The translations under genes were made by a program, and so were the position numbers. Positions 9,487 through 16,487 of a stretch of DNA of 64,000 bases are shown in pieces. Every line of letters begins with the position of its first letter. Position 1 is the first letter of the stretch. The notes beneath the pieces were generated by a model. The model was not told the origin of the DNA. It saw only the letters and a list, made by a program, of their open reading frames with translations, and ran no database searches. This DNA comes from Agathobaculum sp. NTUH-O15-33 (GTDB lineage Bacteria > Bacillota > Clostridia > Oscillospirales > Butyricicoccaceae): contig NZ_CP136187.1 in NCBI RefSeq assembly GCF_033193315.1, forward strand, positions 3,603,501 to 3,667,500, read 5' to 3'.

Positions 9487-9579
9487 GATCACAAAATCAA
9501 GATATATCTATGAAAACCAACGTCGCTGTGTTCGCTCTGTGTCGATGCAGATAACATACCAAAAGGGAATAAATTAAAA

Positions 9580-10017
9580 TTATTTATCAGTAAAATTTTT
9601 ATTGCCCTTGTATCCGTTTTCTGTTTCAAACTGTTCTACCATTTTTTCAAGTTCCGCGATCAGTTCCTCGTTCTTGTCGTCCGGTTTGTCACCAGCTTGC
9701 TTTTTCACAAGGGCAACTGCAATTTTTGCCAAAGAAGCCGTACCCACACCCTGATCTTCTAAAATCTTTGATATATATTGTTCCTTATCAAAACAGGGTG
9801 TAAACTGCCGGGAGTAATGTTTGCCTTCTTGCGTAACACCGCACATGCTTAGAAATCCCTTTTCTTGCAGCAAACCAAGAAGCTTATGAATATAGTTGCT
9901 GCTCCAATTCTGGTCAGTAGAAAGCTTGACGAGTTGCGCGCTGGTAAGCGGCACGCTTTCCCGCCAAAAAATATTCATTAAGATCTCTTCCGAGTTTGAT
10001 AGTTTAATGCTCTGCAT
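9580..10017 (-). CDS. BlaI/MecI-family winged-helix transcriptional repressor
   Basis: 145 residues with the BlaI/MecI/CopY fold: NSEEILMNIFWRESVPLTSAQ, then the recognition helix region NWSSNYIHKLLGLLQEKGFL, the wing (EGKHYSRQFTPC) and a C-terminal dimerisation part. Family members repress beta-lactamase or copper genes and are cut by a BlaR-type sensor protease. No sensor, beta-lactamase or transporter lies nearby, so this is an orphan copy at the extreme left end of the prophage, downstream of the lysis genes. The ATG at 10017 follows AAAGGTGA. It may regulate a host locus or the phage itself; neither can be told from the sequence. Confidence 0.8.
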   Translation of the reverse strand: MQSIKLSNSEEILMNIFWRESVPLTSAQLVKLSTDQNWSSNYIHKLLGLLQEKGFLSMCGVTQEGKHYSRQFTPCFDKEQYISKILEDQGVGTASLAKIAVALVKKQAGDKPDDKNEELIAELEKMVEQFETENGYKGNKNFTDK

Positions 10018-10152
10018 CTAAATTCACCTTTGCAAATGTCGAATCACCTATATAGGCAATCGTAACACATCCGACACATACATACAATCGGTAAAGTTTA
10101 CCTATAGGGATGACCGCACACTGCTCGCGCGTCAGCGGCGCGGCGCCGATCA

Positions 10153-10602
10153 CTATCCTTTCGTCAGCTTTTCTTTTTTCATACGCTGCCGTGCTGCAAT
10201 CGCTTCTATTCTTTCAAGGGTGAAATGATCCAGCAGTTCGTTGTCCAGATCGTCGAGCAGGTGGGATGGTTCTGTGTCCGGTGTATCATCTGGGCGCTTC
10301 ACACAGTACCGAACAAAGAGGTTAAACGTGGCATAGCACGGCTGAGCGCCCTCAATGCCTCCGTTTTCATCAAACAACTCATAATCCTGTAGGTTATAGC
10401 CAAATTTCAATTTCCGAATCGATTGAAGGGTTGTATTCTGTACCCCGCGTTCTATTTTTCCTATAAGCTTTAGCGATATACCCGCTCTTGCTGCAGCCTC
10501 TTCCTGTGAGCATATGTTTGCGCGTGATAACGGCTTGTCCGGTTCGGGGCGGTTTAATTCCCGTGCCCGCAACGCATTTTTTGCAACGATGTCTTTTAGC
10601 AT
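10153..10602 (-). CDS. XRE-type helix-turn-helix protein
   Basis: 149 residues starting at the ATG at 10602, five bases after AAGGAGGT; longer in-frame starts have no ribosome site. An HTH spans roughly residues 32-60 (SQEEAAARAGISLKLIGKIE), with the C-terminal half unassigned and charged. It sits between the orphan BlaI-like gene and the lysis cassette, beyond the late-operon hairpin. It is therefore probably transcribed separately from the late genes and active in the lysogen (inference). Confidence 0.7.
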   Translation of the reverse strand: MLKDIVAKNALRARELNRPEPDKPLSRANICSQEEAAARAGISLKLIGKIERGVQNTTLQSIRKLKFGYNLQDYELFDENGGIEGAQPCYATFNLFVRYCVKRPDDTPDTEPSHLLDDLDNELLDHFTLERIEAIAARQRMKKEKLTKG

Positions 10603-10694
10603 GAGATACCTCCTTTTATTGTCAAAAGAAGCGTATCGCATTTTGTAAAATTTTGAAAGGTACTCCGGTACTTGCCTATTTATACACATAAGAG

Positions 10695-10732
10695 AGGCCC
10701 CGGCCACTCCAATCAAGGAGCAGCCGGGGCCT
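10695..10732 (-). terminator. Hairpin ending the late (lysis) operon
   Basis: A long near-perfect hairpin (AGGCCCCGGC ... GCCGGGGCCT with an inner CTCC/GGAG stem) starts 9 bases after the amidase stop. The T tract is poor on both strands, so termination efficiency is uncertain. Confidence 0.65.
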
Positions 10733-10740
10733 TATCATAT

Positions 10741-11499
10741 CTATTCGCTATCAAACACCTTGTCCGTGTAGTCCTTCGCAAGGGTCAGCACGCGCGCCAT
10801 GTCCTCGGTCATATCGATGCCCTTGTGGGACTCACTGCCGCCCTTGCCTTTGAGCGTGCCGACCGCAGCCAGCGCCTGCAGCTCTGTGTGAATACGGCCA
10901 GCAAACTCGTCCACGCTCTTGTGCCGCTGCTCGGCCAGCACCTTCAACGTTTCGTCCCGCGCGATCTCGCGCACCTGTTTTTCTGTCATATCTTCATCCT
11001 CCAATCTGCTTTTAAAGCTTGTCCATAAAGATTCATTGCGCACCCACGGCTCCGGGCAGCACTTGCCGGTCACGTCGTAATGCCGTATCACACGACTGGC
11101 CGGGATGTTATACCGGCCCATCAGGTACCGCACCAGCTCCAGCGCACGGTCTACCGTTGCGTCCGGGATCGTGTACTTGCCATCGCGGATCACGCTGCAC
11201 ATTTCCACGCCAATACTGTTGCGATTGGTGCAGATGCCGCGGTACGGGTGATGCGCGGATTCCAGCGGTCCGCCGCAGTGCCAAGCAGCGTCCGTGTCCT
11301 TGACGGACTGCACGACGTTGCCGGTGTCCACGAAGTAGTGGGCCGATGTACCGATATTCGGATCGCCGAAATAGTTGCCGTTGCCCGCCGCTGTGTCGCC
11401 GTCGTTGCCAGTGTAGTGCAGGACGATGTACAGGATGCTGTTACCTGCCCGTCCTTGGTAGTGGTTGCTGGGGTGGGCGGGAATGTAGTCAATCCGCAT
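10741..11499 (-). CDS. Phage endolysin, N-acetylmuramoyl-L-alanine amidase
   Basis: Peptidoglycan amidase (amidase_2/PGRP fold) that cuts the MurNAc-L-Ala bond for host lysis. 252 residues. Zinc ligands and catalytic region are visible: LYIVLHYTGND near residue 24 (first His), ASRVIRHYDVTGKCCP near 145 (second His and Cys). The C-terminal 90 residues have no clear wall-binding repeat and look helical. No signal peptide, consistent with export-independent release through the holin encoded just upstream, whose stop codon it overlaps. The ATG at 11499 is preferred to the one at 11511 because the amidase core (RIDYIPAHPSN) begins there. Confidence 0.92.
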   Translation of the reverse strand: MRIDYIPAHPSNHYQGRAGNSILYIVLHYTGNDGDTAAGNGNYFGDPNIGTSAHYFVDTGNVVQSVKDTDAAWHCGGPLESAHHPYRGICTNRNSIGVEMCSVIRDGKYTIPDATVDRALELVRYLMGRYNIPASRVIRHYDVTGKCCPEPWVRNESLWTSFKSRLEDEDMTEKQVREIARDETLKVLAEQRHKSVDEFAGRIHTELQALAAVGTLKGKGGSESHKGIDMTEDMARVLTLAKDYTDKVFDSE

Positions 11500-11773
11500 C
11501 CTTGCCACCACCCGTCAACTGCTTATACACTTGGTTTACGCCGGTCGCGGCAAGCCCCGATACGATGCCCACAGCCGCAGCGGTCATGTAATCCACGCCA
11601 GCATAGTCCGGCATGATAAAGGTTGCCACTACACCCAGCGCCATACCCAGCGCGCCACAGAGCACCGGCAACCATTTGTTATCAAGGGCGGTCGCCTTGA
11701 TTGCCTGCGCCGCCAGCAGACAGATCGCGGTGATTGCGGGGATAGAAACTAGGCCTAAGTTGTTGATGTCCAT
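11489..11773 (-). CDS. Phage holin
   Basis: 94 residues with two or three membrane segments (ITAICLLAAQAI, LCGALGMALGVVATFIM, AAAVGIVSGLAATGV), matching small phage holins of Firmicutes. It would form membrane lesions that release the amidase, whose gene overlaps its 3' end. The start at 11773 follows GAAAGGAGAA; a longer in-frame extension lacks similarity and a ribosome site. Confidence 0.88.
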   Translation of the reverse strand: MDINNLGLVSIPAITAICLLAAQAIKATALDNKWLPVLCGALGMALGVVATFIMPDYAGVDYMTAAAVGIVSGLAATGVNQVYKQLTGGGKDAD

Positions 11774-11789
11774 TTTATAATTTCTCCTT

Positions 11790-12047
11790 TCACTGACCGC
11801 GCTGCTCCAGCACGGTGATTCGATGTTCATGATCGTCAATCGTCGCATCCTGTTCGTCGTTATGTCGCCAGATGCGATCATGACTTTTTTCGTTTTTGGT
11901 GCTGATGTCGTCCAGACTTCCCGTCATTAAATCTATACGGGTCGTCAGCTTGACAATCGACGTATTCAGCGCAAGCAGCGGTTTTACCACGGTCACGCCA
12001 AAGCCGACAAGCGCGATCAGCACGCCGACTACGCCCCATTCGTTCAT
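11790..12047 (-). CDS. XhlA-like small membrane protein of the lysis cassette
   Basis: 85 residues: an N-terminal membrane helix (VVGVLIALVGFGVTVV) followed by a charged coiled coil ending in ITVLEQRGQ. The arrangement of one membrane span plus a coiled coil next to a holin is that of phage hemolysin XhlA and related holin partners. It lies 16 bases upstream of the holin start, in the same operon. Confidence 0.7.
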   Translation of the reverse strand: MNEWGVVGVLIALVGFGVTVVKPLLALNTSIVKLTTRIDLMTGSLDDISTKNEKSHDRIWRHNDEQDATIDDHEHRITVLEQRGQ

Positions 12048-12075
12048 AAGCTCTTCCTTCCCGCCCTCGAGGGGC

Positions 12076-12372
12076 TTAGTAGATGTTTGCGTCGAGCGCT
12101 ATTTCTAGGTTAGTTATTTGGTTTATTAGATATTCAATATCCTCCTTCGCATGCGCAATAAACTCCGCATCCGCGTACATCGTCGGTCTGCACGTATCGG
12201 ATAGGCCGTCATACGTTGTCTGTGCGATATAGTCTCCTGATTCAGTTGTAATACAGGGGTCCTCATCCGGCATTGTAGGGCTGAATCTTTCGGTATCCGA
12301 AAACCATACCTTCCATGCTCCGGGCGTTGTTGCTCGGAGCCTTTCTTTTATCTGCTGGATACGGTTGTCCAT
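12076..12372 (-). CDS. Small phage protein of unknown function
   Basis: 98 residues. It has the pattern TTPGAWKVW ... YADAEFIAHAKEDIEYLI, seen in many small phage proteins of the Ea22-like type. Its last codons (ALDANIY) and the DNA around its stop closely resemble the 3' ends of the tail-fibre genes at 12401 and 13857, suggesting that recombination at gene ends placed it here. Function unknown. Confidence 0.6.
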   Translation of the reverse strand: MDNRIQQIKERLRATTPGAWKVWFSDTERFSPTMPDEDPCITTESGDYIAQTTYDGLSDTCRPTMYADAEFIAHAKEDIEYLINQITNLEIALDANIY

Positions 12373-12400
12373 ATTATTTTCCTTCCCGGCCCGCGTGGGC

Positions 12401-13267
12401 CTAGTAGATTTCTGCGTCGGCTGTATAATGGAACGATGCTTGATTACCCGGCATGTGTGGGTCGTCTAATATACGAATTTGGCGAAATCCAGTTTTGCCC
12501 ACAAACTGCGCTTCGGCAAGTCCCACGCAATCCGCGCCATCAGTTCCATACGCCACCTTGCCAGCGGTACGTGAAACGCCTGAGTACAGCGTAATTGTTG
12601 GTACAGTGCGCATTTCAACCGGAAATTCAGCGCCTGAGCCGTAGGAAATGTTTGCCGTACTGACATTAAACGCTTCGCGGGACAGCGCCCCGCGTTCGCC
12701 GTCGTTATTCAGCGTACTATAAAAGTACCGTTGACACTTCGCGAGTTCCTGTTGATAGTTCGGCGGCGCGTCATAGGCTAGGGTAGAGGCAGGGCCGAGT
12801 TCCAGCTTGACGGCTCGCACATCAAGTCTGTTTTTGTTTCCGCTTCGGTCTGCATATATTGCGATTTCGCATCTGGCCAAGTTCGCCAAATTCATTGTTA
12901 CACTAATTAACTGCCAATTCGCCCCGGTTAAGTAAACACCGTCGCCATAATCCCAAGGATTAATATATAGGCCGACACATTGGCCCGCAACACCTCTCAC
13001 GATGGCAGATAGCGTAACCGTCTTATTAGCCAATTCAGAAAACCTTTCAATATGTTGGGCAAAAGATGAATAATCAGTTCCGGGAACCAGCGTAACGTAA
13101 CTGTCTTGCACGACAACCTTTTCCATATTGTTTTGTGCAAACCAACGGTCGACACCGTATACCTTGCCAATGTACTCTGTTTTCCCCCTCTGGTTTATCT
13201 GAGACCACGGGTTATCCAGCAAATTCGGATTGCTTGTCGGCATACCGCTACCATGTATGTTAGTCAT
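12401..13267 (-). CDS. Phage tail-fibre / receptor-binding-like protein
   Basis: 288 residues. An N-terminal beta-rich module resembles carbohydrate-binding domains (LLDNPWSQINQRGKTEYIG), followed by a short motif shared with the protein at 13857 (STLAYDAPP ... KCQRYF) and a C-terminal beta domain ending in TADAEIY. Position between fibre and lysis genes supports a distal tail or adsorption role. The ATG at 13267 follows GGCGGTGG; an in-frame GTG lies at 13276. Its start overlaps the stop of a tiny ORF containing a G12 tract, so translation is probably coupled. Confidence 0.75.
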   Translation of the reverse strand: MTNIHGSGMPTSNPNLLDNPWSQINQRGKTEYIGKVYGVDRWFAQNNMEKVVVQDSYVTLVPGTDYSSFAQHIERFSELANKTVTLSAIVRGVAGQCVGLYINPWDYGDGVYLTGANWQLISVTMNLANLARCEIAIYADRSGNKNRLDVRAVKLELGPASTLAYDAPPNYQQELAKCQRYFYSTLNNDGERGALSREAFNVSTANISYGSGAEFPVEMRTVPTITLYSGVSRTAGKVAYGTDGADCVGLAEAQFVGKTGFRQIRILDDPHMPGNQASFHYTADAEIY

Positions 13268-13343
13268 AGTAGCCACCGCCTAACGGGTAATTAGGGGTTT
13301 TTACCCCCCCCCCCCAGATTTTTACATTTTCCACCTTATGCAT
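13260..13343 (-). CDS. 27-codon ORF with a G12 homopolymer, coupled to the tail-fibre gene
   Basis: ATG at 13343, eight bases after GGAGGT. It encodes MHKVENVKIW, then glycines from a run of twelve G (C12 at 13304-13315 on the plus strand), then VKTPNYPLGGGYYD. Its TAA overlaps the fibre ATG at 13267 by one frame step. With 11 or 13 G the frame would stop early (TAA directly after the run or four codons later), which would uncouple the fibre start. It may be a coupling leader, a real small protein, or a chance ORF. Confidence 0.45.
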   Translation of the reverse strand: MHKVENVKIWGGGVKTPNYPLGGGYYD

Positions 13344-13491
13344 TGTGGTTTACCTCCTGCACCATCATTCCGGTCAGCTCCGTGTATTCCGCTTCGCTGA
13401 TCTTGTCCGCCGCGAAAAAGATATCAAGCTTTTCGGCCATTCCGGCGGTCTGACCGCGTTCGATCATACGTTTTAAGGTTCTGTATAACAT
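13336..13491 (-). CDS. XkdX-like small phage protein
   Basis: 51 residues (MLYRTLKRMIERGQ ... AADKISEAEYTELTGMM). Length, position after a fibre-associated gene and the pattern IERG ... ISEAEYTELTG fit the XkdX family of small phage tail-region proteins. Its stop overlaps the start of the G-tract ORF downstream. Too short for many gene callers. Confidence 0.65.
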   Translation of the reverse strand: MLYRTLKRMIERGQTAGMAEKLDIFFAADKISEAEYTELTGMMVQEVNHNA

Positions 13492-13493
13492 TC

Positions 13494-13844
13494 TTATACC
13501 CCCAGTTCTAAAATCGTCAGTCTGTATTCATGGTCTACCAGCAGCGCGTCCGCATCCTCCTGCGCGGTCGGTGTGGGGATGGGCTTCGCCGCCACATCTG
13601 CCTCAACCTCATCGGCGGTTCGCTCCACGGCTCCGCTACCCTCCAGCTTATACTTGTACACACCGTCACCGATAGTCAGGCTGTCAAAGTACTGTGACTG
13701 CGCGTGAGCGTAGTGGTCGCCGTAGCCCTCACCGATCTGCACCCAGCCGGTGGGATCAGTAATAAAGATGCTGCTGCCTACGGCAGTAATGCGGTTTTGA
13801 TCGTCTACTTTGACGTAGACTTTGATGGGTTCTTGTTCTGGCAT
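13494..13844 (-). CDS. Phage tail-region protein of unknown function
   Basis: 116 residues: a beta-rich N-terminus (IKVYVKVDDQNRITAVGSSI) and a C-terminal acidic helix ending in DHEYRLTILELGV. Proteins of this pattern commonly lie between fibre genes and XkdX-like genes in Firmicute prophages. The ATG at 13844 follows a GGAGGA site, and its stop nearly abuts the XkdX-like start at 13491. Possible fibre-assembly or attachment role (inference). Confidence 0.65.
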   Translation of the reverse strand: MPEQEPIKVYVKVDDQNRITAVGSSIFITDPTGWVQIGEGYGDHYAHAQSQYFDSLTIGDGVYKYKLEGSGAVERTADEVEADVAAKPIPTPTAQEDADALLVDHEYRLTILELGV

Positions 13845-13856
13845 TTTGGTTCCTCC

Positions 13857-14783
13857 TTAGTGGATTTCTGCGTCAATATTGATCCATGCAGATGTTGCGA
13901 CATCTGTTCGCTGTAACATGCCATGCGCTGGTCGGTCGGTTGTGCCGATTGCGGCAGTGACCGTTGCAGTTGTTTTGGAAACCTCGTTTGTGGCCAAGGC
14001 GATAACTGTTGGTGCCCTAAAAATGTTGCCCGTCGCCGATTCACGTAAAAGCACCCGGTATTGATCTGGCGCGCTAAGTGCAACGGTTGGAACGACTCGT
14101 TTCGCGGAATACGCAATAGAAAATATTGCTTGTGCCGATCCTTGCGGAATGTATGTCCAATTCGTCAGCTTTCCGCTCTGCGCATTACCAAGTCTTTCAA
14201 AATACCTCTTACACCTCGCCTCCTCCACTGCCATATCCGGCGGCGCGTCATACATCAGCGTAGAGATGGGGCCGGGTTCCAACTTGGCGCGGTGGATGTG
14301 GGCGACGGTATCCTCCGCAAGGGCGTTACAGATAAATCCCCGAAAATAGTACAGTCCATTAATGCCATTTGGCACAGTTGCCGTGACGGCGTTGATGCCC
14401 TTCTGTAGATTCTTGCCTACAGTACTTGCCGTAACACCCGGATTTCCCTCCGTGACCGGTACCATATGTAAGTCTATATACCATCCCGGTACCGGCGTTT
14501 CTGGGAAGTCAACGCTAAATGTGTAGGTATCGCCCGATTGCACATACATATTTTCTGAGTGCTGCCATATCCCTGCATATACGTTTCCCAACGAATGCAC
14601 CTTAATACCGTCGCTTACTACATCGATCTGCGCGTCCAAGTTGGATTTCCAGCGATCTACGGTGTAAGTGTTGTGCGGCACCCTGTACGACGTTTGCTGC
14701 CTCTGATTGACCAAAAGCCCGCCATTAACCAGCATATCCGTCCCCGGAACCCAAATCCCCGACCCCGGAATATTGATACTCAT
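13857..14783 (-). CDS. Phage tail-fibre protein, paralogue of the 12401 gene
   Basis: 308 residues from the ATG at 14783, which overlaps the upstream stop as TGATG. It shares with the 12401 protein an N-terminal module (GLLVNQRQQTSYRVP, a carbohydrate-binding-like beta fold), the motif STLMYDAPPD ... RCKRYFERL, and an ending of the same kind (INIDAEIH). Middle and C-terminal parts differ, as expected for receptor-binding proteins that diverge by recombination. Confidence 0.75.
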   Translation of the reverse strand: MSINIPGSGIWVPGTDMLVNGGLLVNQRQQTSYRVPHNTYTVDRWKSNLDAQIDVVSDGIKVHSLGNVYAGIWQHSENMYVQSGDTYTFSVDFPETPVPGWYIDLHMVPVTEGNPGVTASTVGKNLQKGINAVTATVPNGINGLYYFRGFICNALAEDTVAHIHRAKLEPGPISTLMYDAPPDMAVEEARCKRYFERLGNAQSGKLTNWTYIPQGSAQAIFSIAYSAKRVVPTVALSAPDQYRVLLRESATGNIFRAPTVIALATNEVSKTTATVTAAIGTTDRPAHGMLQRTDVATSAWINIDAEIH

Positions 14784-15511
14784 CAGCCATCCCCTCCAAT
14801 CGTTATGCCGATCGGGATAACCACCGTATTCAGCGCTCCATAAGCCCGCAAAGTGATTTGTCCCGCCGCCTGTCCACCATCTTGCAGGCCAAGTACCTGA
14901 TACTGCTGCGCCGCCTGTACCGATGCCGTGGATGCAAGCCGCACATCCACCGTGCACGTCGCCGTGACACCCGGAATGGAAATCGTCTGCGAATATGGAT
15001 AGCTGCCTGTCCAAGTAGGCGTGATCGTAGCCGTGGCCGCCAGTGGCTTGCCCACCGCGTTTGCCAGTTTCGCCCGGTCTGCATCGGACAGATGCTTTGC
15101 CGCATCCTCTATGTGCTCCGGCATAGCGGCGGCGGATTGATCGTATTGCTGTTCAGTGCCGCTGTAGCCGCCCTCGACGGCGGATTGATATTGGCTTTTA
15201 CCCATCTCGCCCTTTGGCCCGGTCGCACCGGTATCGCCTTTTATGCCTTGCGGGCCCGTCAGCCCGGCAGAACCCGTGGCCCCTTGAGGTCCCGTCGCGC
15301 CCCTTGCACCAGTCGCGCCAGTATCTCCTTTGTCACCCTTCGGGCCCTGCGCGCCTTGAGGTCCGGTGTCACCCTTATCTCCCTTCGAGCCCTGTACGCC
15401 CTGCTTACCCTGTGGTCCTTGCGCGCCGACCGGTCCAGCCTCTCCCCGTGGGCCTTGCGGGCCAATCAGCGGCCCACCGAGAGGGATATCTTCATATGTT
15501 ACATCAGGCAT
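14783..15511 (-). CDS. Collagen-like phage tail-fibre protein
   Basis: 242 residues. Residues about 15-105 are Gly-X-Y triplets (GPQGPRGEAGPVGAQGPQ and so on), predicted to form a collagen-like trimeric shaft. A short helical part (DAAKHLSDADRAKLANAVG) and a C-terminal beta head of about 90 residues follow. Such fibres extend the tail tip and may bind the cell surface. The start overlaps the end of the upstream collagen-like gene by eight bases. Confidence 0.85.
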   Translation of the reverse strand: MPDVTYEDIPLGGPLIGPQGPRGEAGPVGAQGPQGKQGVQGSKGDKGDTGPQGAQGPKGDKGDTGATGARGATGPQGATGSAGLTGPQGIKGDTGATGPKGEMGKSQYQSAVEGGYSGTEQQYDQSAAAMPEHIEDAAKHLSDADRAKLANAVGKPLAATATITPTWTGSYPYSQTISIPGVTATCTVDVRLASTASVQAAQQYQVLGLQDGGQAAGQITLRAYGALNTVVIPIGITIGGDG

Positions 15512-16487
15512 TTACAGTCTCCTTTCGCCAGTAAAGTATTCCGTCTTTTAAAACCAGCGGGGGCGGCGATGTACCAGTAGGAACGCGCGCCATCAGCATA
15601 CCATCCGCGCGCATCCACAGTGTAAAAAATCCATTAATCGGAGTTGTAATGCCACTGTCTCCGCGCTGTCCCGCGGTGCCTTTATCGCCCTTATCTCCTT
15701 TGGGTCCCTGAATGCCTTGCGCCCCCTGCGGGCCAACCGCGCCCTGTATTCCCTGCTCGCCTTTAGCACCTGCCGGGCCGATGGGGCCAACAGTACCTTG
15801 CTCGCCCTGTATGCCGCGCTCGCCTTGGATGCCCCTCTCGCCCTGCGGTCCGGTCGCGCCGGTAGGCCCCTGTCCGCCGGTTGCACCCTTTGGACCGGTT
15901 TCGCCTTGTGCGCCGCGCGGGCCAGTTTGTCCAGTTTCACCGGTTTCGCCGCGTGCTCCTTTCGGGCCAACGTCACCTTTATCGCCCTTGTCGCCCTTTG
16001 CTACAATCCGCGTCCAAAAGCGACTATCCGGCGGAGCAACCCCAGTGCATGGGGCAGTACATATGAAGCTCGACCCGTCGCGGTATACCTTGTTTCCAAC
16101 AACGTATTCTCCTGCTGGATCGTAGGTTTCCCACAGCATCATTGCGGCGTTATTGGCTTGCCGCTGCGATTCCTGTCGCTGCCGGATGGCTTCATCATTC
16201 TTGCGCTGAATTTCAGCCGCCTTTCGCTCATTCTCGGCGGGCTGCATGCTTGCCGCCGCCTGTTGGGCAACTTGCGAGGCTTGCCGGGCGGTTTCCTCCG
16301 CCTGACCCGCTTGCGTTGCTGCTTCTCGGGCTGCGTCGCGGGCGGCTTGTGCGGCATTTATAGCGCCCTGCAGCTCGACAGATCCATCCGGCCCGACAAT
16401 ACCGCCGCCGTTCATGTTATCAATGGCCGCGTCTATTTCTTCGCCGCTCCATCTGTGTGTATAATATCCTGCATTTGCTTCGCTCAC
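15504..16487 (-). CDS. Second collagen-like phage tail protein with N-terminal coiled coil
   Basis: 327 residues: an N-terminal attachment segment, an Ala/Gln-rich coiled coil at about 40-125 (AAQAARDAAREAATQAGQAE), a small carbohydrate-binding-like module (YDPAGEYVVGNKVYRDGSSF), about 110 residues of Gly-X-Y repeats, and a short C-terminal tip. Together with the next gene it gives two stacked collagen-like fibre components. Both genes use highly repetitive codons, so slippage or recombination between them is plausible. Confidence 0.85.
   Translation of the reverse strand: MSEANAGYYTHRWSGEEIDAAIDNMNGGGIVGPDGSVELQGAINAAQAARDAAREAATQAGQAEETARQASQVAQQAAASMQPAENERKAAEIQRKNDEAIRQRQESQRQANNAAMMLWETYDPAGEYVVGNKVYRDGSSFICTAPCTGVAPPDSRFWTRIVAKGDKGDKGDVGPKGARGETGETGQTGPRGAQGETGPKGATGGQGPTGATGPQGERGIQGERGIQGEQGTVGPIGPAGAKGEQGIQGAVGPQGAQGIQGPKGDKGDKGTAGQRGDSGITTPINGFFTLWMRADGMLMARVPTGTSPPPLVLKDGILYWRKETVNA

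Noticed and set aside
9487..9579. A gene between attL and the BlaI-like gene
   Set aside because: No start with a ribosome site and no reading frame of meaningful length.
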